Origin: Desulfobulbaceae bacterium
GTDB taxonomy: Bacteria; Desulfobacterota; Desulfobulbia; Desulfobulbales; SURF-16
Length of the DNA stretch: 8,258 bases
Assembly: GCA_024763115.1 (NCBI GenBank)
Contig: JANTGB010000086.1
Coordinates: 1 to 8,258 of the forward strand
Reading direction: 5' to 3'
Within the stretch, counting starts at the first letter, position 1; each line of letters opens with the position of its first letter. Below are positions 1-6,142 of this stretch, in pieces. The notes beneath the pieces were generated by a model. The model did no database searches. It worked only from the letters and a program-made list of their open reading frames with translations, and was not told the origin of the DNA. A program made the position numbers and the translations under genes.

Positions 1-1947
1 CTAACAGATTTTATCTGGGAAGGTCATCTTGATCAGAATGACGCAGAAAGAATTTTTTTTCATCTGCTCGAAAACGAGATACTTATTCGTCGCCAACGCG
101 CTTATTATTTCAACCTGACCTTTATCGACAATATTCGGACGAAACTGCGGCCCCTGCTGCTGGAACTTGACAAGCAGGGACTTGTCTCCCGGATGGTTTC
201 AAAATTTTCCTTTAAGCATGCCGGTAAATTACGCCATCCCGGGACGGTTAGCTATATTGTCGATATATTAGAGAATTCTATTAACAAGATTGACAAGACA
301 ACACTGAAAATAACTTATCTTGGCGGCTCAAATTTCGGTAAATCATCTGTTTTCAGACTGCTGGAGACTGCGGGCAGTTATAATGTTGTCAAGGTTGATA
401 ACCAACCGGTTTCCTGGAAGCAGTACAGCAATGATTTGAAAAATCAACGGGCAGTAGCGAAAAATCTGGGCCCGGAAATCCAAACCATGGTTCCCGGTAT
501 CTCTTTTGCCTTGTCAGGGAATAAATATCTCTGGGCCAACCCCAAGTACCAGTATGTTCTATCCTACCAGGGTAATTTGTCCGTACAGGAACAGGATCTG
601 CTTTTCGGCGACAAGCTGGTGCGGATAGCCGACAATGATAAAAACTTACGGGAATTTTTAAAAATCAAGGATCGATACGGCTATTTCATGCCATATCTTG
701 AAGAGGGGATACTGGTCGATATCTTAGATGATATCCATGGCTACAAGGAAATACCCGGTAGTTCAATGGTACGGATTGAGCGCGATGCCGCTGAGGAAAT
801 GGCTGCTGATTTTCATTTAATGGAACAGGCTGATTTTGATTTTCTGAATAAAAAATATCTTAATATCGACAGGGAATTACTTGAGTTAATCCGCTCTCTG
901 TTTTTGCGGAAAAAGTTTGATTCCGCTGAACAATTTATTGAGGAGCTTAAAAAAATAAAAACCAAGGACAATAAAACAACAGTCCATAAATCTTATGCAG
1001 ATAATATACGAAAATATCTTCGCGACTTATATCTTGGCTCTACCCGAACCCGGAATAACCTGGCCCATATTATTGCCGGATTATTAAAACTTTATGCCAT
1101 TCTCCGCCAAAAGGAAATTGCTATCAGGGATTTAAAGGCCGGTAATATTTTTCTGACCGACGACATAATCACAAATGGCGATTTAGGCCTGCTTGATTTT
1201 GAAACCGCGATAAAATATGCGACTCCATACCCTACCTCGAAAATACCACAACCGCGAATGGGCGGCACTCCCAGCCGGGGAACCCCCTCGCTGTGGTTCA
1301 GTAACGAGGTTCTCCTGGCATATTATGGAGAACTTGCAAGACCAATCTATCTGCCTGATCTTTATGCCATTATTGATGTAATTTACTCTGCCGTAACCAG
1401 GGAGCCTTTATTCAAAAAAGGAAAAGAGATTATTCAGCATATATTTGAGGTCATAAATGGCGACCTGGAACTTGATTGTTTTAAGACGAAATTATCTTTG
1501 CCTTCTCTATCGTCTGGTGAGACAACTTATGTTCTTGAAAGAACAGTTGTAAGTATAGACAGTGATGAAACGAAACTTGACGAGGCAGGCCAGGGAGAGG
1601 ATTCGCCTGAGTATATGCCGGATGTATATAAAATTGTCAACAACATATACTGGGAAAGTGTATTTCCGGAATTCCAGGAGGCCCTGGCCAGGCATAAATA
1701 TCTGCTTAAACAGATAGAAATATCCCTGCCGCCGGAATTTGTCGAAACATTGAAAGAGGAGATAAAATATAACTGCCGGTTGCTGGAAAACCAGTTACAG
1801 CAACCAGGTAACTTTCAGGAAAAACGGCAAAAAGAGCTTGAACGTCAGCAAAAATCACTCCAGGATTCCCTGGAGACGTTAACTGTCTATAAACTTCTTA
1901 AGCTGTTATTTGAGACGGTTGCTCTGTTTATGAACAGAATTTCCTGA
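1..1947 (+). CDS. Divergent eukaryotic-like Ser/Thr protein kinase, 5' end outside the window
   Basis: The frame is open from base 1 to the TGA at 1945-1947, so at least 648 codons are visible. An ATG at 193 is the first internal Met start, but no stop separates it from the edge and its ribosome site is poor, so I treat the gene as 5'-partial. Numbered from that Met, the kinase signs are: a glycine-rich loop GGSNFGKSS (44-52); a beta-3 lysine in VVKVD (K67); a hinge-like FMPYLEEG (165-172); a catalytic loop IRDLKAGNIF (311-320) with D313, K315 and N318; a metal-binding DFE (335-337); GTPSLWFSNE (363-372) in place of the P+1/APE segment; and DLYAIIDVIY (389-398) as helix F. Oddities are Ile for the HRD histidine, Glu for the DFG glycine, and about 140 residues between hinge and catalytic loop where roughly 40-50 are usual. 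The tail (about 515-584) is charged and coiled-coil-like, ending in a hydrophobic stretch. The catalytic residues are kept, so activity is plausible. The substrate is unknown. Confidence 0.8.
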   Translation, partial: LTDFIWEGHLDQNDAERIFFHLLENEILIRRQRAYYFNLTFIDNIRTKLRPLLLELDKQGLVSRMVSKFSFKHAGKLRHPGTVSYIVDILENSINKIDKTTLKITYLGGSNFGKSSVFRLLETAGSYNVVKVDNQPVSWKQYSNDLKNQRAVAKNLGPEIQTMVPGISFALSGNKYLWANPKYQYVLSYQGNLSVQEQDLLFGDKLVRIADNDKNLREFLKIKDRYGYFMPYLEEGILVDILDDIHGYKEIPGSSMVRIERDAAEEMAADFHLMEQADFDFLNKKYLNIDRELLELIRSLFLRKKFDSAEQFIEELKKIKTKDNKTTVHKSYADNIRKYLRDLYLGSTRTRNNLAHIIAGLLKLYAILRQKEIAIRDLKAGNIFLTDDIITNGDLGLLDFETAIKYATPYPTSKIPQPRMGGTPSRGTPSLWFSNEVLLAYYGELARPIYLPDLYAIIDVIYSAVTREPLFKKGKEIIQHIFEVINGDLELDCFKTKLSLPSLSSGETTYVLERTVVSIDSDETKLDEAGQGEDSPEYMPDVYKIVNNIYWESVFPEFQEALARHKYLLKQIEISLPPEFVETLKEEIKYNCRLLENQLQQPGNFQEKRQKELERQQKSLQDSLETLTVYKLLKLLFETVALFMNRIS

Positions 1948-1972
1948 ACAGGGTTTTTTCGCCACTGTATTC

Positions 1973-2008
1973 TTGACAGTTGCCGAGAAAATTGCTACTG
2001 ACATGATA
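1973..2008 (+). promoter_or_regulatory. Possible sigma-70 promoter for the tRNA gene
   Basis: A perfect -35 hexamer TTGACA sits at 1973-1978, 40 bases before the mature tRNA. The -10 is unclear: TACTGA (1996-2001) has the right 17-base spacing but a poor match, while CATGAT (2002-2007) matches better but is too far from TTGACA; it would instead pair with TTGCCG (1980-1985) at a 16-base spacing. The position between the kinase stop and the tRNA supports a promoter, but only the -35 is convincing. Confidence 0.35.
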
Positions 2009-2018
2009 CAAATTATGG

Positions 2019-2094
2019 GCCACCTTAGCTCAGTTGGTAGAGCATTCGATTCGTAATCGAAAGGCCACCAGTTCGACTCTGGTAGGTGGCTCCA
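2019..2094 (+). tRNA. tRNA-Thr (anticodon CGT)
   Basis: All cloverleaf elements are present in 76 bases. The acceptor arm GCCACCT pairs perfectly with AGGTGGC, and U73 and an encoded CCA end the gene. The D arm is GCTC/GAGC around AGTTGGTA. The anticodon stem is TTCGA/TCGAA around loop TTCGTAA, with anticodon CGT at 2052-2054 reading ACG threonine codons. The variable loop is AGGCC, and the T arm ACCAG/CTGGT encloses TTCGACT. It is transcribed in the same direction as the kinase, 71 bases after it, and converges on the ABC exporter genes. No T-rich terminator follows. No second copy of the tRNA 3' end was seen in the window, so there is no evidence here of an island integrated at this tRNA. 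Confidence 0.97.
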
Positions 2095-2103
2095 TTTCAG
2101 AAA

Positions 2104-2138
2104 GACAGAGGACGGAAGACGGAAGACGGAAGTCAGAG
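2104..2138. repeat. Five-unit heptanucleotide tandem repeat
   Basis: Three exact copies of GACGGAA (2111-2131) are flanked in register by degenerate units GACAGAG (2104-2110) and GTCAGAG (2132-2138), giving 35 bases of purine-rich 7-base periodicity. The right-hand unit lies inside the end of the exporter gene on the opposite strand and supplies its CTC-TGA end (last codon and stop at 2133-2138). The tract fills most of the gap between the tRNA and the converging exporter gene. Confidence 0.8.
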
Positions 2139-3902
2139 GCTGGACATCGCAAGATTATAATATGCCCCATGTGTTTTTTTCAGTTCATCCGGACGGCCCT
2201 GTTCGATAATTTGTCCTTTTTTTATGACTATGATCCGCCCGGCCCGGCGAATTGTTGAAAAACGATGAGCTATCAGGATGCAGGTTCGTCCTTCCATAAC
2301 CCTGTTTAAGGCCTGTTCAACAAGCATTTCTGTTTCTGAATCAATATTGGCATAAGCCTCGTCAAGAATAAGAAGATGGGGATTCCTTACCATGACCCTG
2401 GCTATGCTGAGCAGCTGTTTCTGCCCCTGGGAAAGTTCAATGCCCCGGCCAAGTTCCGTATCAAGCCCGGCCGGAAAGCCGCTTACAACCTCGTTCATCC
2501 GGGACAGGCGGAGGATTTCCCTTAGTTTCCCGGCACTGATTTCAAGATCAAGAACAATATTATCCCTGATGGTTCCCGGAATAATAAAAATATCCTGGGG
2601 AACAAGACTGATCATATCGCGCAGCCGGGTCGGAGAAATTTCATTGAGCTGCCTGCCGTCCAAGGTGATGCGGCCCCTGTCCGGCTCGTAAAACCGTTCG
2701 ATGAGATTAATAATCGTACTTTTCCCGGCTCCGGTTGCCCCGACAATAGCTACTGTTTCTCCACTGTTAACCGTGAAGCTCATATTTCTTAATACCGGTT
2801 GTCCGGATTTGTAAGCAAAGAAAACATGAGAAAATTTAATCTCACCGGAAAATTTTTCCGGCGCGTCTCCGCTGTTATCCGCCGGTTCACTGTCCAATAA
2901 TTGAAAAATTCTCTCAGCCGAGGCCATGGCTGACTGGATGATGGAATATTTTTGCGACAATTCGCGGGCCGGCTGAAAAAAAAGACGGATATATGAGATA
3001 AAGACAGTCAGATCACCGAGAGTAAGCCGGGATTTTATAACCTCTCCGCCTCCATACCAGATAATTACGGCAATAGCGGTTGATTGCAGTAATTGAATCA
3101 GGGGCATGAAAAAGCCGAAAAGATTAATCTGGGCCAGCACAGCCTGATAATAATCCTTTCCCAGTGTCTTGAATTTATCCAGGGCCTGTTGCTCGGCCCC
3201 GAAAATCTGCAGGGCGGATATTGCCCCGACATGCTCCTGAATAAATGAATTAATAGAGGATAATCTTTTTCTGATTTTCCGGGAAACCCGGCGGGCCAGG
3301 CGGCCAAAGAAGAAAATTGCCGAAAACAGCAGCGGCACAACCAGACTCACGGCCAGGGCCAACCGCCAGTTAAAAAAGAAAAGCAGAACCAGAATCGCAC
3401 TAAAACGAATCAGGTCGTTGACCCCGGTAACCACGACAGAAGTAAACATTTCATACATATTCTGCACATCATTGGTTATTCTGGTTGTTATCCGTCCTAT
3501 TGGTTTATGGTCAAAGAAGGCGACAGGCAGGCGCAGGGTGTGGCCGAACAACCGGTCGCGCAAGTTATCCATCATGTTCTGGCCGACCCATTCAAGAATG
3601 ACTATCTGCCAGAAATTAGCAACTGCCCCGCCGCTCATTATTACAAAAAACCAGCCGGCAAGCCTTGTTACCCCATGGATTCGTTCCTGATAATCCGGTT
3701 TAAGGTTTATAATAAAGCCGTCAATAGCCTGCCGCATTAAATAGGGCAACAGCAGACTTGCTGCAGTAACGACAAAGGAAAGAAGCAGTCCGCCGATAAT
3801 CCAGGCCAGATGAGGCCGGGCCAGGTGGGCCAGGCGCAGCCATATTTTAGCCGGAGCAGTGCTGCTTTTTTCTTTTGCTGAATATTTAGAATCAGGCATC
3901 AC
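2133..3902 (-). CDS. ABC exporter half-transporter, MdlB-like subunit with canonical Walker B Glu
   Basis: This 589-residue protein is a typical fused half-transporter: about six membrane helices (roughly 33-57, 81-103, 152-173, 178-199, 260-284, 294-310) followed by a nucleotide-binding domain. The latter has Walker A GATGAGKS (388-395), Q-loop Q436, signature LSQGQ (490-494), Walker B LLILDE (510-515) with catalytic E515, and H-loop H546. The signature carries Gln where LSGGQ has its first Gly; the Walker B glutamate is intact. This is the pattern of the partner whose signature completes the degenerate ATP site in heterodimeric exporters (MdlAB, BmrCD and TM287/288 type). It is the second gene of the pair. 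Start may be GTG at 3902 (4-base GTGA overlap with the upstream stop) or ATG at 3899 (TGATG overlap); either implies translational coupling. The stop lies in a tandem repeat. Substrate (drug, lipid or peptide) cannot be read from sequence. Confidence 0.92.
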   Translation of the reverse strand: MMPDSKYSAKEKSSTAPAKIWLRLAHLARPHLAWIIGGLLLSFVVTAASLLLPYLMRQAIDGFIINLKPDYQERIHGVTRLAGWFFVIMSGGAVANFWQIVILEWVGQNMMDNLRDRLFGHTLRLPVAFFDHKPIGRITTRITNDVQNMYEMFTSVVVTGVNDLIRFSAILVLLFFFNWRLALAVSLVVPLLFSAIFFFGRLARRVSRKIRKRLSSINSFIQEHVGAISALQIFGAEQQALDKFKTLGKDYYQAVLAQINLFGFFMPLIQLLQSTAIAVIIWYGGGEVIKSRLTLGDLTVFISYIRLFFQPARELSQKYSIIQSAMASAERIFQLLDSEPADNSGDAPEKFSGEIKFSHVFFAYKSGQPVLRNMSFTVNSGETVAIVGATGAGKSTIINLIERFYEPDRGRITLDGRQLNEISPTRLRDMISLVPQDIFIIPGTIRDNIVLDLEISAGKLREILRLSRMNEVVSGFPAGLDTELGRGIELSQGQKQLLSIARVMVRNPHLLILDEAYANIDSETEMLVEQALNRVMEGRTCILIAHRFSTIRRAGRIIVIKKGQIIEQGRPDELKKTHGAYYNLAMSSL

Positions 3903-5620
3903 AGCAGTTTCTGTCGACGGCAGATGGTCGCATAAAATTCATTATCATTTTGCAGCTCGGCATGGGAACCGACAGCGACAATAACACCATGGTCAATAAT
4001 TATAATTTTATCGGCCAGGCTGAGTGACACGACACGATGGGAGACAATTATACAGATATTAAACAGATGATAAGATCTGAGATTTGCGATAATCCGCTGT
4101 TCTGTAGCGGAATCAACGGCGGACAGGGCATCGTCGATGATCAGCAGCGGCCTGCCGGGCAGCAGTGATCTTGCCAGGAGAATTCTCTGGCGCTGCCCGC
4201 CGGACAACAGCACCCCTTTTTCGCCGATCATGGTGTCGTAGCCCTGCTTCATGGCTTTTACTTCATGGTGAATATCAGCAAGTTTTGCCGCAGCCTCAAT
4301 TTCATGATCGTCAGCCTCAGGTTTACCAAGGGCAATATTGGCCCTGATCGTGTCGGAAAATAAGCTGCCATCCTGTTCCACATAGGTAATCTGTTTTCTG
4401 ACGGCCGGGGTATCAAGTTCATTAATATCCTGCCCGTTCCAGTAAAGCATGTTTTTTCCCAGAGGATATAAATGGGCCAGGACCTGACAAAGGGCGCTTT
4501 TGCCGCAGCCTGTTTTTCCGGTAATACCCCAGACCCCCGGGGTTATGTCCAGATTAAGATTTTTTAGTACCGGATTTTGGGAGACCGGATAAGTAAAAGA
4601 AAGATTTTTCACTTTTATTTCATTTAGTTGCCGGGGTACGATCCCATTAACGGGAAGTTTTAAAATCGGGGATACGTTCAGGATATTATTTATTCTGGCC
4701 AGGGAAGATTTGCCGCGCTGGAACAGGTTAACCACCCAGCCCATAGCCATCATGGGCCAGGTCAGCATATAAAGATAAGCAGTAAAGGCGACAAAATCGC
4801 CGATGGAAATTTTCTGGCTGATTACCAGTCTGCCGCCGACCAGAAGAATAAGCAGCATGCCGGTATTGGCTACCAGCCCTGAAAGAGGGAAAAGCGAACC
4901 ATTGACAAAGGAAAGACGGAAATTATGGTGGACGTATGAACGGCCCAGCCGGGCAAATTGTCTGCTGTGGTGGTGTTCCTGATTATATGCCTTTACCAGG
5001 CGGATATTTGCCAGGGTATTGCGGGTAAATTCGGTCAACTGGGAAAATTCTTCCTGGACGGTAGTAAAGAGGCGGTGCATCCGTCTGGTTAAAACCCTGG
5101 CGCCGACAATTAAAAAAGGCATGGGCAGCAGGGCTGTGGCTGCGAGGAGTGGGTGGATATAAAACATGCAGGCCAGGGCCGCCATACCCATTACAGAAGC
5201 ATCTATTGCCGCCACAATTCCCATGCCGCAGGCCATTTGCACAGCCTGAAGATCATTGGTCGCCAGGGCCATGATTTCGCCTGTACTTTTTTGCTGAAAA
5301 AAGGCGCGATCAAGGGTAAGTATATGACTGAATAATTTATTCCTGAGCTCCATTTCCAGCAGCCGGGAAAATCCCAGGATCAGCCGGCGCCAGATAAACC
5401 TGAGCAGGGCAATTACCAGGGCCAGTCCGAAAATAATAAGACCGCACCTGAGGAGAACAGCCTGGGCCGGCGCAGGCCCGGCAAGTTCGTCAATGGCTTT
5501 TTTTATTAACCGGGGAATCCACAGTTGGCAGAAGTCAACACTGATTATAGCCATGACTCCCAGCAGAAGACGAAAAAAATGGCGGGAAAAATAATATGTT
5601 ATTGTCTCAAGTTCCGACAT
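3899..5620 (-). CDS. ABC exporter half-transporter, MdlA-like subunit with degenerate Walker B
   Basis: First gene of the exporter pair: an inner-membrane half-transporter with an N-terminal six-helix domain and a C-terminal ATPase domain. Numbered from an alternative TTG start at 5641 (580 residues), it has Walker A GKTGCGKS (375-382), Q-loop Q423, a perfect LSGGQ (479-483), Walker B LLIIDD (499-504) and H-loop H535. D504 replaces the catalytic glutamate, and the following DALSAVD resembles the E. coli MdlA sequence as I recall it. With its partner it should form one hydrolytic and one degenerate site. I prefer the ATG at 5620 because it places the first membrane helix about 16-20 residues in, as in the family. 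The TTG at 5641 is also open and would touch the direct repeat flanking element A. Neither start has a clear ribosome site. The native promoter region has apparently been separated from the gene by element A. Confidence 0.9.
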   Translation of the reverse strand: MSELETITYYFSRHFFRLLLGVMAIISVDFCQLWIPRLIKKAIDELAGPAPAQAVLLRCGLIIFGLALVIALLRFIWRRLILGFSRLLEMELRNKLFSHILTLDRAFFQQKSTGEIMALATNDLQAVQMACGMGIVAAIDASVMGMAALACMFYIHPLLAATALLPMPFLIVGARVLTRRMHRLFTTVQEEFSQLTEFTRNTLANIRLVKAYNQEHHHSRQFARLGRSYVHHNFRLSFVNGSLFPLSGLVANTGMLLILLVGGRLVISQKISIGDFVAFTAYLYMLTWPMMAMGWVVNLFQRGKSSLARINNILNVSPILKLPVNGIVPRQLNEIKVKNLSFTYPVSQNPVLKNLNLDITPGVWGITGKTGCGKSALCQVLAHLYPLGKNMLYWNGQDINELDTPAVRKQITYVEQDGSLFSDTIRANIALGKPEADDHEIEAAAKLADIHHEVKAMKQGYDTMIGEKGVLLSGGQRQRILLARSLLPGRPLLIIDDALSAVDSATEQRIIANLRSYHLFNICIIVSHRVVSLSLADKIIIIDHGVIVAVGSHAELQNDNEFYATICRRQKLL

Positions 5621-5641
5621 GGTTGCGTTTGAGGCAGTCAA

Positions 5642-5649
5642 GGCTCAAG
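5642..5649 (+). repeat. Left copy of the putative target-site duplication of element A
   Basis: GGCTCAAG directly precedes the left inverted repeat of element A; GGCTCAAA directly follows the right one at 5810-5817. Seven of eight bases match. This is the expected footprint of a transposition event that duplicated 8 bases of target. Confidence 0.6.
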
Positions 5650-5809
5650 GTAACTATTCATGGGGTAAGCGTCCTAACTTCGCTAACCCCTGTAATTGTA
5701 ACTGGTTACAGGGTGCAGGTAAGCGACCGGAGGGAGACTCCAGGTAAGCACCCTTAAAAACAGGGCATAAACTTCGACTCCGAATATGCGGTGCCCTGTG
5801 AGCAGTTAC
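5650..5809 (+). mobile_element. Element A: complete 160-base MITE-like insertion
   Basis: The ends are imperfect inverted repeats, GTAACTATTCA (5650-5660) and TGAGCAGTTAC (5799-5809), matching at 9 of 11 positions. The flanks carry a 7-of-8 direct repeat. The interior has no credible ORF but is full of hairpins. GGGGTAAGCG (5662-5671) pairs with CGCTAACCCC (5681-5690) apart from one A-A mismatch. CCCTGTAA (5688-5695) pairs with TTACAGGG (5706-5713). CAGGGCA (5761-5767) pairs with TGCCCTG (5792-5798) and encloses TTCG/CGAA (5773-5776/5781-5784). GGTAAGC recurs three times (5664, 5718, 5743). It sits just upstream of the exporter genes. Without a transposase it must be non-autonomous. The family of the mobilising enzyme is not identified; an 8-base duplication occurs in several IS families. 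Confidence 0.72.
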
Positions 5810-5817
5810 GGCTCAAA
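5810..5817 (+). repeat. Right copy of the putative target-site duplication of element A
   Basis: GGCTCAAA abuts the right inverted repeat of element A and matches the left flank (5642-5649) at seven of eight positions. Its last bases also form part of the ribosome-binding site of the small ORF at 5828. Confidence 0.6.
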
Positions 5818-5820
5818 GGG

Positions 5821-5894
5821 AGTTAACATGAAAATGTTTTTAAAATACAACAAATTAATTGATTTTTTTATGATGTTAAAGCAAAATGTTAACT
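5821..5894. repeat. 9-base inverted repeat around an AT-rich spacer
   Basis: AGTTAACAT (5821-5829) and ATGTTAACT (5886-5894) are perfect inverted copies separated by 56 very AT-rich bases. Each contains the palindrome GTTAAC. The pair could be an operator, a stem in RNA, or chance in AT-rich sequence. It overlaps the possible small ORF at 5828-5908. Confidence 0.4.
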
Positions 5895-5908
5895 TGTTGG
5901 GTTATTAA
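5828..5908 (+). CDS. Possible 26-residue small protein (hypothetical)
   Basis: An ATG at 5828 opens 26 codons ending in TAA (5906-5908). Upstream, AAAGGGAG (5815-5822) contains GGAG with a 5-base spacer, the best ribosome site I found in the window. The peptide begins MKMFLKYNKLIDFFMM and is hydrophobic with lysines, as expected from AT-rich sequence whether or not it is coding. No family is recognised. The inverted repeat at 5821-5894 offers a non-coding explanation. Confidence 0.2.
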   Translation: MKMFLKYNKLIDFFMMLKQNVNLLGY

Positions 5909-5960
5909 AAAAATTTTGTGGTGAGAGAACCGGCTATTCAACTGCAATGCATCCGGATTT

Positions 5961-6084
5961 GTAATTATTCAGATGTGTTTTAGATTTGTTCGTTTAGGGC
6001 CGCGAAGCGCACTTGTGCTACTCGAGCAGACCGGGTAAGCTTAGACTCCGAATGGGCGAAGATGAGGTGCGGCTGAATAATTAC
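5961..6084 (+). mobile_element. Element B: 124-base MITE-like relative of element A
   Basis: The ends GTAATTATTCAG (5961-5972) and CTGAATAATTAC (6073-6084) are perfect 12-base inverted repeats, 13 if T5960 and A6085 are counted. They match the element A and C ends (GTAAYTAYTCA). Towards the right end it shares GACTCCGAAT (6044-6053; in A at 5776-5785) followed by GGTGC (6066-6070; in A at 5790-5794), and it carries the recurring GGTAAGC (6034-6040). It lacks the left hairpin block of A and C. No target-site duplication is visible: the 8-base flanks CCGGATTT and AGTATATT do not match. It is therefore older, rearranged or of another subfamily. It ends about 58 bases before the cyclase start and so lies in that gene's control region. 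Confidence 0.65.
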
Positions 6085-6142
6085 AGTATATTGATTTTAC
6101 GGGTTTTTTACCCTGTCCTGAAAAATTAGAAAACCATTTATT

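Noticed and set aside
319..351. Walker A motif in the kinase, suggesting a P-loop NTPase
   Set aside because: GGSNFGKSS fits the pattern, but the downstream K67, hinge, IRDLKAGN, DFE and helix F order is that of a protein kinase, so it is read as the glycine-rich loop.
1923..1957. Possible terminator after the kinase: CTGTT/AACAG around TATG, then CCTGAACAGGG and a T run
   Set aside because: The first stem is only 5 base pairs, lies inside the coding region and is 17 bases from the T run. The hairpin next to the T run would need a loop too small to form four pairs.
2019..2138. Genomic island attachment site at the tRNA-Thr gene
   Set aside because: No integrase gene and no second copy of the tRNA 3' end is visible in the window.
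2034..2258. Open reading frame on the + strand across the tRNA and the repeat
   Set aside because: It overlaps a perfect tRNA gene, the heptanucleotide repeat and the end of a well-supported exporter gene on the other strand, and its protein shows no family features.
5650..5809. CRISPR array or REP-type repeat cluster
   Set aside because: There are no regularly spaced repeats with unique spacers. Inverted termini and flanking direct repeats fit a transposon-like element better.
5910..6142. c-di-GMP riboswitch upstream of the cyclase
   Set aside because: I looked for the conserved GEMM-type core and did not see it; the structure present is explained by the inverted ends of element B.
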